The notes under the pieces were generated by a model. That model was not told where the DNA came from and made no database searches. It saw only the letters and a list, made by a program, of their open reading frames with translations. Of a stretch of DNA of 64,000 bases, positions 31,943 through 43,014 are shown piece after piece. Position 1 is the stretch's first letter, and each line of letters opens with the position of its first letter. The DNA is taken from positions 62,001 through 126,000 of the forward strand of contig KV918868.1 in assembly GCA_002049455.2 (NCBI GenBank). The letters are read 5' to 3'. This stretch comes from Porphyra umbilicalis. Lineage: Eukaryota > Rhodophyta > Bangiophyceae > Bangiales > Bangiaceae. The position numbers were made by a program, and so were the translations under genes.

Positions 31943-33028
31943 GTGAAAAGTGCGCGAGAAGGCACGTGCCCGGCACGTGCCCGCCCAATCGGCAAAGCGC
32001 AGGCAAGCAATGAGCCACTTGACGTGAATGCACTGACTTCCCGCCGCAGAAACAGTCCTAGAAGCGAGGGCGCCACAAGTCTCCCTTTTCCCGCCACAAA
32101 TCGTCAGGCCTCTGGCTCTTCCTCGTTGTGTCACGCCAGATGCCCCACCGACGTCCTAGAAAAGCAGTGCGGCGTCACAGTGCTCGTGCTGCCCGGCCCC
32201 CCTCCTTCCCGCGCCCCCCTTCGCCAGACAGACACCATATCACGCCAGGGCGACTCTATTGACATTGATGCTGGCATGCACCCGACGGCCAGAGCGCAGG
32301 CGGCCTTCTTTGTACCCACTCCCCCGACGGACGAGGATTTGCTTTTGTTCTCGTCGGCGTCCTCCTATACCCCCCCTGTCGCAGACCCTCTCTTCCCCTG
32401 GTTGTCTGATTTGGCCTGTAGTCGTCTCGGTGACGCTGTGACCAAGGGACGTGAGCTGCGCCGACTTCTGCGCTCAACAAACACCCCCCATAGTGGCACA
32501 CAACCTGACGTCCCCACCCCGCCGTGCGCGGTCGCCGTGCTCCCTGGCGCCTCTTCGGAGCCGCTCGGACATGCACCTGCGGCTTCTCGGTCGGGCAGCC
32601 AGTCGACGGTGGGATGCCCCGGGGGTGTCAACGCAGCCCCAACGCTCGGGGAGGACGAATCAGATGGTGGCCGCAGCACGACACGCGCCCCCGCCCGACG
32701 AGAGCCCAATCAAGTCATCTGCCGTGGATTGTGGTCTGTGGATAAGCTGATGCTGGCGTGGGAGGACGGTTACAACGGCTACTTACCTATGAAGACGTTC
32801 AAGAAAGGGAAGGGGGGCAAGCTCGACCGCGCGCAAATCAACCTGCTCTCCAAGGCCTACAGCGTGTGGAAGAAGGTCGACACGATGGGGAGGGAGGAGT
32901 TCCGGATGGAGTACGAGATTGCTGTGGGTGGGGTAACACCGACGCTGACGGACATTCGTGCACGGATTGAGCGTGAGAATAGGACTGCGAAGAAGAGGAT
33001 GGCGGAGGGCCGTGTGAAGGCCAAGTAA
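31943..33028 (+). CDS. Element protein with possible GCR1_C-like DNA-binding C-terminus (361 aa)
   Basis: It is transcribed away from the recombinase. The N-terminal two thirds is Pro/Ser/Thr-rich and low in structure, and the start could be the ATG at 31943 or a later one such as 32275 (MHPTARAQAAFF). The last ~95 residues look folded and basic: LWSVDKLMLAWEDGYNGYLP, then KAYSVWKKVDTMGREEFRME and ARIERENRTAKKRMAEG. The order of Trp, Trp and a charged helix recalls the GCR1_C domain that accompanies Crypton recombinases. Here it would be on a separate gene rather than fused. That assignment is inference; a Myb-like domain is the alternative. Confidence 0.5.
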   Translation: MKSAREGTCPARARPIGKAQASNEPLDVNALTSRRRNSPRSEGATSLPFPATNRQASGSSSLCHARCPTDVLEKQCGVTVLVLPGPPPSRAPLRQTDTISRQGDSIDIDAGMHPTARAQAAFFVPTPPTDEDLLLFSSASSYTPPVADPLFPWLSDLACSRLGDAVTKGRELRRLLRSTNTPHSGTQPDVPTPPCAVAVLPGASSEPLGHAPAASRSGSQSTVGCPGGVNAAPTLGEDESDGGRSTTRAPARREPNQVICRGLWSVDKLMLAWEDGYNGYLPMKTFKKGKGGKLDRAQINLLSKAYSVWKKVDTMGREEFRMEYEIAVGGVTPTLTDIRARIERENRTAKKRMAEGRVKAK

Positions 33029-35129
33029 ATGATTCTCTTTGCCTTGCCTTTCGATGCTCCCCCTCGACCGTGTCATGACACCCACGCCTGTTGGTTTCCC
33101 GTTCCCCATGACAGGTCTGTCCGCTGACCCACCCGCGGCTTTCGGACGAAACTCGTCGGTGACCACCTGCGGCGGCAAATGGGGTGATACTCATTCCACG
33201 CTGCGCAAAAAGAGACGCGGGATGGGCGGAAAACTCTTGGTGGGATACTGGGCGAAGATTTCTGGCCACGGAGATTGGTGGATCACGGTTGGTGTGGGCT
33301 GGGGCCGAGCGTGTGTGAGACTGTAGTGGGGCGCGCAGGGAGCAAGGTGGGGCGGTCGTACAGGAGGGCAGCTCGCTCGCCGCCTTCGCCAATGCCGGCG
33401 TGTCTACGCTCACCGCCACAGCCGCCCCTATGGAGTGACGCTTCAGCGTCCCGCCGCCGCGAACAGCAGTGGTCGCGGAACCCCCCCCCCCGCGTCCCCG
33501 CGGCGTCCACAAGCAGGCTTCCCCCCCACACGGCGGCTGCCGCGACCTATTCCGCTGACATGGACCACCTCTCCCCCACCGACGGCAGAACAGCCAAGCG
33601 TTGCCCTACCGCCCCCACCCACCCGCTTACCGTTTTTCCCGTCACCGGCCACTTCACCCTTCTGACGGCGAGTACGGCGCTCCGCCCCCCCCCCCCGCGC
33701 GGCGGCCACCTATCCGACGGCGACGGCGAACCACACCCGGGCGTTCGACGTGTCTGAAGGCGGGTACGTCGCTCCCCGCCCCCCCCCCCACGCGCTACGG
33801 CCACTTCTCCGACGGATACGGCGGACCACAGCCGGGCGTTCGACGTGTCCGAGCGCTGGTTTTGGCTCGTGCGGTCGTTGTTGTGGGACGCGGCGGCAGC
33901 CACGTGCTGGGCGGTGCCCCGTGTGAAACCTATTTGGGGGAGATGTACGAGATGTGGGGGGGGACGAGGCAGGCCAATTGAGCAACTTGCGTACGGGTGC
34001 CCGCGCACCACCCCACCGGCCCATCTTCCGGCAGTCCCCACGAAGGAATCCATTCCCGTCGGACCCCCCCCGGACCCCTTCGGCCGTCATGAGTTGCAGC
34101 AGCCGGCCGTGGGCGCGTCGTCTCCCCCTCCGCCGCGTCGCTGCTCTACCCGCATGCAGAAACGCGCGCAGCTGCTCTGTTAGAAAGACCCCGTCCAGGA
34201 ACCCCCCCTACCTCCTCCCCAACCACCAACACCACCCCCGACGCTTTCACTGTCGCGGCCCGATCCCCTCCGTCTGAATTGGCCTTCCCTACTAGCCCTG
34301 CAAGCGACGCCACCACAACCGCGCGCACCACCGCCGCCCTCAGCGACAGCTCGAGCCGACCAAACAGCACGAGCCGCAACGCACCGTCCGGCAGGAAGCA
34401 CGGCCTTTCGACGACGCGAGAGCTCGGCACGAGGAGATAGATGATGCGCCGACAGCCACACCATACAAGACCGCGAGGGTTCGGAAGAGATGGATATTGG
34501 GGGGGAGGGGGGGGCGGCGGGCATGGGCGAGGGGCTATTGTGACAACTAGCCGAGAAGGGGGGCGGGGAGCGCTCGGGAGACCTTGGGCGGACTCTGAAT
34601 GATGGAGTGGCTCGCAACACCGCTACCGCGGCGGTGGTTGTGCCGAGGGGTGGCGGTGCCGCGCAGGGTGTGGCAGCGGCAGCAACCGAGCTGGCGGTCG
34701 CACCTGCGGCGGGGTTGTGTGTGACGAACCGGGGCGGAGGGATGTTCCCGTCCAAGCTGAGGTCCGCAGTGGTGGTGTGCGCATAAGCCGCGGTAGGGTG
34801 GCGAGGGGACCGCGTAGGGAAGGGAGTCTGGGTGCGTGTAGGAAAAACTGGGGGTGCGAACGGACGAGGTCCGAGGTGGCAAGGGAGGGCGAGGGCGGCG
34901 GGCTTGGACTGGTATGGGGCTGACACGGTCAGCGTCCCGAGGGCAGCGACTGATCCCGTCGACGTTGTTGAGTAGCCGTCCGCCACTGCCTCCCTTTTTC
35001 ACAGGCTAGAAGGGCGCGGTTGACCCAGACGCGGCGACGGAGGCGGCAGCCGCTCCCGTGAAAGGCTATAACCACGCAAAAGAGTCTTTGCAGGCGCCTC
35101 CGCTCTGGCGGTGATTCCACTGCCGGTCG
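33029..35129. other. Spacer between plus-strand gene and right arm
   Basis: No convincing gene. A ~93-bp unit is repeated about 2.5 times at 33655-33850 (GGGCGTTCGACGTGTC at 33739 and 33834, with C-runs of 11-12). Minus-strand frames around 34180-34986 are Ala/Pro/Arg low complexity. Confidence 0.45.
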
Positions 35130-37910
35130 GCAGGAGGCGGCGGGAAGGGTGGGTGGCGGAGGCGCAGCCGTTGCGACCGCCGCCACTGTGCCCGCGCCAC
35201 CACCCAACAAGCCTTTGGTGCTGCTCCCTCCGCCCTACGTAATGCGTTGCCCCGGCGGCCGCTCCAGCGCCGCTGCACAGAGCTGTCTGCGCATCTCCCC
35301 CGCCCACCCCGCCACGGCCGCCGGCGCTGGGCTCGCGCCGCCACCCGGCGAGCCGTCGGCGCTGGCCCTACCCCCGCCATTGGCGCCGCCACTGAGCCGC
35401 CCCGCCGCCACCAGCCAAGCCTTCACCACCCTCCCCCCACTAGCGATCGCCTTCACCATGTCGTGCGTGCTGCAGCCCGGCGAGCCGTCTCCACCCCGCC
35501 CCTGCCCTCCGTCAGCGCCGACGACGCACCCAAGACGTTGTCCGCGAATCCTCGGCGATCCCCACGCCCAACCACCGTCGACGCTGCCACCCGGCACCAG
35601 GCCCGTGCCGCCACGCGCGGAGCGGTCGCTGCCACCCCCCCCGCCTTCGTCAACGCCACCGACGCGCACGTTCGCCCCCCCCCCGAGCCTTAGGCGCCAC
35701 TGCCCCCCGCGCGGTCGACACGGCAACCGCGCTCAAGTCGGCACCCGTCAAAACTCCGGCAGTCTCCTCGTCCCCCGGCCATCTCAGCCGCCACTGCGCC
35801 GGCTCCTCCACCCGCGGAACCGTCGGCGCCTCCTCCCCGCCCACAGTATCCGACACCAGGTAGCCGCCGCGCCGCGATCCGCCCAGCGGTTGCTGCCCCC
35901 CCACACACCACTGCTGACGCCACCAACGCGCCCGCGCCGTCGCCCGCTGAGCCGCTGCCGACCCGCCCTATGCCGCGACCACCCCTCCTCCCACTGTCGC
36001 CGCCGCCACCGCGCCCGCTCCGCCACTCGCCGAGGTGTCGTCGGCCCTACTTTCCGCGCCGTCACCGCCGCCGAGGGGTCGCCCACTGTCCTCGTTCCCC
36101 CCCCGCTCCGCAGTCACCGCCGCGGCTCCGCCTGCGCCGCCATCAGCAGAGCAGTTGCCTCCCCCACACACCAACCGTCGACGCTGCCGCCGCGCTCGTT
36201 CGGTAACACGCCGATCCGCCGTGGCACCCCGCCTCCTTGACGTCGCAGCCCTCACCGCGCCTTCTCCGCCACCCGCCAAGCTGTTGCCGCCGCCCCGCCA
36301 TCGCCGCCGTTGCCGCCGCCGCTGCGCCCGCACAACTGACCGCTGAGGCGTCGCCGCCCGCCCCCCCCCCAAAAGTCGCAACCACAAACGCCGCCTTCGC
36401 CGCCGCCGCTGAGCCCGCGCCGCCACACACTGAACCATCGCCGCTCTACTTCTCGGGTCGACGCCCCCGGCGCGCCGTGCTGCCACACGCCGAGCCGTCG
36501 CTGTCCGCCCCCCGCCCCGCCACCGTCGGCGACGCAGCTGCGCCCGCGCCGCGACAGGCCGAGTTGTCGGTATCCCCCCCCCCCCGTCCCTCGACGTCGC
36601 CGCCGCGCCCGATTAGCCAGCCGCCGAGTCGTCACCGCCCCGGCAGACCTCGCCGTCGACGCGGGCGCCGCGCCCGCGGTGCCGCCACGCGCCCAGCCGT
36701 CGCCGACCTTCCCCCTCCTGCAGCAGTCCACGCCGCCGCCGACACCGCGCCGCCACCGGCCGAATCGTTGCGGCGACCCCGCCTCAAAACGGGCGACGTC
36801 ACCGTCGAGCCCATGCGGCCACGCGCCGAGCCGTCGCCACACCGCCACACCCCACCGTTGACGCCGCCGATGCGCCCAAGCCGCCACCCACCAAGGCTTC
36901 GGGCGCTTCTCCCGCCTCCCTGCCGTGGCCACGGCCACAGCGCGCGCCCAGCCACCGCCCAATCCGGCGCCGCCCCCCCACGCCGCCGTCGCCCCCGCCG
37001 CCGCGTCTAAGAAGCTAGCTGCCCAGCCGTCACCGGCCCGCCCGACCTCGCCGTTGCTGCGGCCGCCGCGCCCGTGGCGCCACCTCGCGCCAAGCCGTCG
37101 CCGACCCTCGCCCTGCACCGGCAGTCCGCGCCGCCGCCGAGACCGCGCCGCCAACGGCCTAGTTTTCGCCGGGCGCCGCCCGCCAAACAGTCAACCCCAC
37201 CACCGCGCCTGTGCGGCCACCCGCCGAGCCGTCACTGCACATCGCCGCCCCGCTGTTGTCACCGCTAACGCGCCCTCGCGGCGACCCGCCGAGCCGTCGC
37301 CGCCCCCCTGCCCCCCTGCGGTCGGCGCCGCCACTGCACGGCTGGGCCGCCACCCGCCTAGCGGTCGCCTCCCCTCCCAACGCCTTCGTTGCCGCCGCCG
37401 CTTCGCCCGCGATGCCACCCGTCGAGCCATCGCCGCGCCGCGCCGCCCTGCCATCGACGTGGCCACAGCGCCCGTGGCGCCGCCCGCCGAGCCCTCGGCG
37501 ACCCCCTACACCCCACAGTCACCGTCACCACCGCTCCCGCGCTGACACACCCTGTGTCGTCGCCGTCCGCCCCACCCGCCACAGACGCCGCACGCGTTGT
37601 GCCCGCAACGCCACCCACTGAGCCGTCGCGCCCCCCCCCCCACTGCGAAGATTGACGCCACTGCCACGCCCGTGCCCCCACCCGCCGAGGCGTAGCCGCC
37701 CGTCCCCCCTCGCAGCCGCAACTGTGCCGCCGCGCCGTCACCCTCCGAGCCCGCGCCTCCCTCTCCCCCCTGCCCTTGATGCCGCCGCCGCGCCGCCGCC
37801 GCCACCCGCCGAGCCCGCGGTCATCCCCCCCCCCCCCCGCCGTCACCGCCGCCACCGTGTCCGTGCTGCCACCCTTCGAGCCATTGGCGCCTCCCCCCCC
37901 TCCCCGCCAT
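35130..37910. repeat. Right inner ~65-bp GC-rich minisatellite
   Basis: Complement of the left inner array: CACCCGCCGAGCCGTCGCC-like cores at roughly 65-70-bp spacing (for example near 36419, 36488 and 36559), with C-runs marking the units. All long Pro/Ala/Arg frames here are repeat products. Confidence 0.8.
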
Positions 37911-38027
37911 CTAGGCGGCTGCCGCCCCGGCGACACTGCTAGCGGAGTCTTCGGCGATCCCTCTCCTCCCCCCGGGCACCGCCGATCTGGATGCGCAGTG
38001 TCAGTCCGGCTTCGCTCCCATGCTGCA

Positions 38028-38366
38028 ATTTGATTGGACCGCTGAGAGAGAGAAGGGGAATTTCTTGTCTCTGTCTCAGTAGAGAGACACACGAGCACCA
38101 TTGCCGCTACGCTGTCCCATGCCGAAAACTGCTAAGAGAAAAAGAGAGAAGAATTTATTCTGCTTGTTGTACATATAAAATTTCCTCATTAACGCACTCG
38201 GGCTGCCAACGCCAGGTTGCCAAAGGTGCAGCAGGCGTGTCGGCTGCAATACGCTGGTGGCGGCACCAGCACATAGAGGCCGCACTACGGCAGTGCGGGC
38301 GCGCGGCGCGGTGGTGGGGAGGGCCGCCGGCGGGTAGGAAAGCCATCGGGCAGGCGAGCCAGCGGC
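38028..38366. repeat. Right copy of the ~340-bp inverted block
   Basis: Reverse complement of 25341-25683 with very few differences. Its inner edge also retains weaker similarity (to about 37975) before the minisatellite begins. Confidence 0.88.
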
Positions 38367-39150
38367 GATGGGCGCCAGCGGCTAGGGATGCCGGCGGGGA
38401 TGCGTGCCAGCGAGGACGAGAGCCAGTGGGCAAAGGGTCCAGCAGGGCAAGCTACCAGCAGCGAAGCACAACAGAGTGGAGAATCGCCAAAGGGGATGGG
38501 CGCGAGCGGGGAGTGGCACCATCATGGAGCCGTACCGGAGAGGAGGGGCAGCGGCGGAGAGGGGCACGTCGGCGAGGAGCACGACGGCGAGGAGTACGAC
38601 AGGGAGGAGCACGACGGGGAGGAGCACGACGAGGAGGCGCACGAAGAGGAGGCGCACGACGAGGAGGCGCACGACGAGGAGGCGCACGACGAGAAGGCGC
38701 GCGACCAGGAAGCGCACGACGAGGAGGCGCACGACAGGGAGGCGCACGACAGGGAGGGTCACGACGGGGAGGGGCACGATGGGGGGGAGCACGACGGCGG
38801 GGAGCACGACGGAAGGGGGCACGGCGGGGGGGCGCACGACTGGGGCGAGCACGACGGGGGCGAGCACAACTGGGGCGAGCACGACGGGAAGGAGCGCGAA
38901 GGGAAGAAGCACGACGGGGGCGAGCACGACGGGAAGGAGCGCGAAGGGAAGAAGCACGACGGGAAGGAGCACGACGGGAAGGAGCACGACGGGAAGGAGC
39001 ACGACGGGAAGGAGCACGACGGGAAGGAGCACGAAGGGAAGGAGCACGACGAGGAGGCGCACGACGAGGAGGCGCGCGACCGGGAGGAGCACGAAGGGGA
39101 GGCGCACGACGGGGGGGACCACGACGGAGAGGGGCGTCTACAGGGAGGAG
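38367..39150. repeat. Right outer array of 15-bp units
   Basis: CACGACGGGAAGGAG / CACGACGAGGAGGCG units repeat about fifty times. Because the unit is a multiple of three, it keeps open frames such as (RGARR)n and (EHDGK)n on plus and (VVLLP)n on minus. I do not call these genes. Confidence 0.9.
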
Positions 39151-39170
39151 TGCGGAGCCGCGAGTGTAGA

Positions 39171-41217
39171 CTTGTTGGATGATGGGGGGCTGCGCGGGGG
39201 CGTGTGCGGCGCGGTGACAGGGGCAGCCGGCCGACGGTGATGGCGCTCTACACCCATTCAGAGGTGGTGCCCCGCAGTCCCTTTGTTAACAGTACGCCGG
39301 GATCCCCTTCTTACCCTTAGTAAGGGGACCAAACGTGGCTTCAAGGGGACTGGCAAGGGGACCGACGTGTCACTAAAGCCCCGCCCCAGGGCCCGTCTGG
39401 AGGGGTTGCATCAGCCAGTCCATCCCCTCCCAGAAGTACGAAGATGGCACAGCCACGGATTTGCGCTAATCGCGGTACCGACCATTCCCCAATGTACCGT
39501 CATCCCACCCCACTAAGCGATAGTCCCCTGCCAGGGATAAGCGGATATTGACTGTACCGTTCCGGAGCGATGAGTGCAGAATCGGGGGATCAGCCATACA
39601 GTACTGTGGCTGTCGCGCAGGGCATGGATGCCCCGACCCTGAGAGAAAGTAGGGGACATTTGGTCCAGAATCTGATTGCTACAGTACCGATACTAGAGAC
39701 CTTCAGCAACTGCGACGTGGGTATCGGATGTGGGTAATTTGTGGGTCGCCCGACTGGTTTTCTAAGCAAGCCACATCCACCCTTCGGAGCTTCGGCATGT
39801 ATTGCTGATCCCCGAATTTTGTCCTGGTGGACAGAGACTAACTTGCGGACCGACTCTCTCCACCTCTCAGATGCGCCCCTGGGACTGACTTGGTGCTCCT
39901 GATTGCTTACATGTGCCCATCCAGCCTGGAAATCAACATCAGCTCCTCTTTTTTTCTGCACTTCTGGCAAGCAGATAGTAGAAAATCTCAAGATCTCACG
40001 TTGGCAGAATGCTCCGTGCCAAAATAATCGGATCAAGCGGCAACAAACTGTGAGTTCTGCCGGATGCAAGGTCCTGGCACCGAATGCAGGCTTTCTATTG
40101 GCTTCGATGGGCTCTTACTGTCGTTTTAGACCAATAGGTGCTGTTATTCACAGTCAGTCTCTGTCTCTGTCCCCCAGGACAAATTTCGGGGATCAGCAAT
40201 ATCAAATGTGGGTCGGCAGTCTGCCTCACTCTCTGCGGATTCGCTTACAGTGCGACGGGGTAGAGACTACTGACGGCGCCGGTGACGGCGCCGTGCGCCC
40301 ACGCCTGCGATTTCGGGTGCACTGCCGACGGCGCCGGTGACGGCGCCCTGTGCAGTGAACCTCGTTGCTGGATCCACCACGAGCCCGTTTTTCCCTCGCA
40401 TTCCTCGTAAACGCTCGTTGAAAATGGGTGTTTCCGCGCACGTTAAGAGTGTTGGCTCGTATCCCGTCCAAAAAACTCGTTCAGGCGTGTTGGCGACATG
40501 ATTAGGACCTCATTACGAGCGTTATGAAGTCCGTTCAAATGCTTACAAGTGCGACTTGATGCGCTGAACGGGTGCCTTGTTCAATACGACAGCAGAGCCG
40601 ATTACGACAAGAAGTACGCAAAAGGACACCCTGCTCCCCCAACCCGTCGCAACAATGCTTCTGTCTGTTCTCGTGGAAGCAGCCACTGCGAGAGCTGGCG
40701 GTTACCATGCGTGGCGGGCTGACGGCGGGGGCAGCCCCGCGGTGTTTGTCGAAAGGATACAGCAAGGGAGCCCTGCGGTGGTCGCGGCGGGCAGGGAGAC
40801 GGCGGGGTCAGCCCCGTGGTGGTGCTAGAAGGCCGTCCACGGCGGGGGGAGCCCGGAGGTGGTGGCGGTGGGCAGGGTGACGGCGAAGGCAACCCCGCGG
40901 TGGTGCTGGGCAGGGTTTCGACGGTAGTTAGGCACGGCCCTTGGGCCTTGAGGTGACGAGTCCCACCCGCGAATCTCGCCGCTTTCCGACGACGCCACGT
41001 GGGGCGGACTGTCACGCCGACGTTGGCGGTGGTAGCAGAGGGCGAAGGGGGTGGTAAAGCATACGAGGGGGGCGAAGGGCGGGGGATAAGCGTCAAGGGC
41101 GGAAGCGGGGCGGCGGCGGGGGTACTGTGGGCGCGTGGGAGGTGGCCAGTGTCGAGGGCGGCCGCGGAGGAGGCGACGATGCGGCGGGCAGGCGCAGCAG
41201 CGGGCAACCAGCGCTAA
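39171..41217. other. Intergenic with small inverted repeats and a minisatellite
   Basis: No gene recognised. 39803-39839 and 40166-40203 are inverted copies (GCTGATCCCCGAA..TTTGTC), bounding a ~400-bp MITE-like unit. A degenerate ~60-bp repeat (GGGGNCAGCCCCGNGGTG) lies at about 40700-40920. Confidence 0.5.
40262..40408. repeat. Left copy of an outer repeat around the second Harbinger element
   Basis: About 1.7 units of a ~57-bp minisatellite (CCGACGGCGCCGGTGACGG core) are followed by a 59-bp block (CTCGTTGCTGGATCCACC). The block recurs inverted at 53162-53220, while the minisatellite recurs in the same orientation. Confidence 0.7.
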
Positions 41218-41237
41218 GAGCAACGCCAACAACGTCC

Positions 41238-43014
41238 GCATCGAGCCGCTTCCGAACTATTTAAGAGCGCCACGTATGCAAACGTGTAGTTGTTTGATTG
41301 GGTGTCGAACTGGCGTCGAGCCTTTCCGAACTCATCCTGACAGAAACCAGGTACTTGTCTAAAAACGGGTAGGCTACATTATTTCTATATGCGGAAATGA
41401 GAGCGCGTGTTGATGGTTGTGGCCTTCCGAACTCAACCGTCCCAGACGTCCCAGTTGACTCTGCCCCGCACGCCGCGTGTCGATGAGCAATCGCAGCTGT
41501 GTGCCTGGGCGATCGTAGCCCGATCGTTGCCAAAAATTGTGACACGAAGCCTATTGGGAACAGAATCTGGCCTAATTTTGCGGTCATGGAGGCGATCTTC
41601 AAGCGAATAGGTGCCAGGTTCATGATCACCACGTGTCTCAGGACATATCCTGTGCAGCGCAGTGCTCAGAACGGTGACACGTTCGACCTGATTTGATCGC
41701 GGAAGCGCTGGCATGGACTACGTTGCCAGGAGCAGGGCGAAGCTTGGCCGGAGCGGTGCACCACGACTTGGAACGCCACTCACGGCCGGGCACGTGCAGC
41801 GCCGAGGACGGTATCGGCGGCCCCACAGCCGAGGTGATTACAGTTGGAAACAGGTCCACAGCCGTGACGTCTGTCCCTGCCCAGTGCGAACGCAGGGGCC
41901 TGTGGCGTTCACTTCCACTGGGGTGGCGGCAACCGCGGTCGCTCCGACGCTTGGAAGTCGCAGAGCACAACCTGAAGGATGGACTGAGGAGGCGCGCCGC
42001 AGAGGGCCGCAGAGCGTGGCGACGTTGACGAGATATCAGGGCAGCGTTTCAGCGCTCGGGACGAGTTGGGAGGAGCCAATCAGACTCGAACATCACGGAA
42101 CCCACCGGGATAAAAATCTCTTTGATCTGTGTCATGCAAGCGTTTTTCAAAGCACGTCGTGCGCGTTTGGCGAGTGCGATCCTGTCGACTGGATTCTAAC
42201 GAGCCAGCCGCCCGACCCGATTTACGAGGTGCCAGCTCCGAGCACAATGCTGGGCTGCCCTGGAGCGTTGCGTGAGCCGCAGCGCACGGCCACCAGTGAT
42301 ACGTTGCGGGCGCACTGGAGACGTGCCTCACGAGCCTCGCCATATATAGAAGAGAATCCAACGAAGGCTCCGCACGTGTGACGCAATTGACGGTGGGGTG
42401 GGAAAGGCCTACTAAGCATACGGTTTACACTGGGCAGCAGACGGTTTAAATGTTGGAAACCTTGAAGGCCGTGGATTGGAGGAGGGTCCCCGCGCGGAGC
42501 GAAAGCCGTCAAAGGGCATGCGTTGGCGGATCGAAAGCCGTCAGAGGGCATGCATTAGACGCACGTGGCCTGGAGGCAGGCGCCAGTCATGCTATTTAGG
42601 TGTGGAAGAAAACTAGTCGCCTGACAGGGAAGGGGCTGGAAGCGAATGAGACCAGGATGGCTGCGTAGCTCGCCCTGACGCTGTCCGGGTCGTGAGGAGC
42701 GAGGCGCACTGCGGCCAGACCCCCTGTCTGTGGCGCGTCGCTTCCATGGGCGAGCGCTGACACGGCGCTGGCCGTGCAGTGAAAAGAAGGCAGCACGAGG
42801 CAGGGTAACGGGTGAGGGGATGGAAGTCTCCTGAGTGGACGCGACCGTAGCCATTTATTGAGCAAGTGCATGTAACGTGGGCTGCGCACCCGTCTCACGG
42901 CACCAGCGGATCCTGCTTACCGCACGACTCGGCGTGCGCTTTGTCGCGCCCCCCTGCTCACCGCACACCACACCCACCCCCTACCTACTCGGCAGGAGAG
43001 CCCCCCCACGCACC
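41238..43014. other. Element 5' region without a clear gene
   Basis: Subterminal repeats with recurring CCTTCCGAACTC motifs (about 41245, 41325 and 41425) lie here. A CATATATAGAAG box lies at 42341. No supportable protein precedes 43015. Confidence 0.45.

Larger units (their letters stand above)
24740..39170. mobile_element. Large tyrosine-recombinase element with giant minisatellite inverted arms (~14.4 kb)
   Basis: The region is organised as a mirror. From outside inward, each arm has an array of ~15-bp units, a ~340-bp unique block that is nearly identical and inverted on the two sides (25341-25683 and 38028-38366), and a long degenerate ~65-bp GC-rich array (26060-28350 and 35130-37910, complementary to each other). 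The middle holds a tyrosine recombinase (minus) and a divergent gene (plus). No RT is present, which argues against DIRS, and no DDE transposase is seen, which argues against ordinary TIR transposons. A Crypton-like element that has acquired or evolved large arms is my reading. The outer ends and any target duplication could not be fixed. Confidence 0.6.

Noticed and set aside
24740..39170. DIRS-type retrotransposon
   Set aside because: There is a tyrosine recombinase and inverted repeats, but no reverse transcriptase or RNase H anywhere between the arms.
37991..39240. Plus-strand frame of 392 codons with a (RGARR)n repeat, which might look like a collagen- or histone-like protein
   Set aside because: The 15-bp unit is a multiple of three, so three plus frames and the minus strand all stay open. 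The first part is the inverted block, which is not coding-like.
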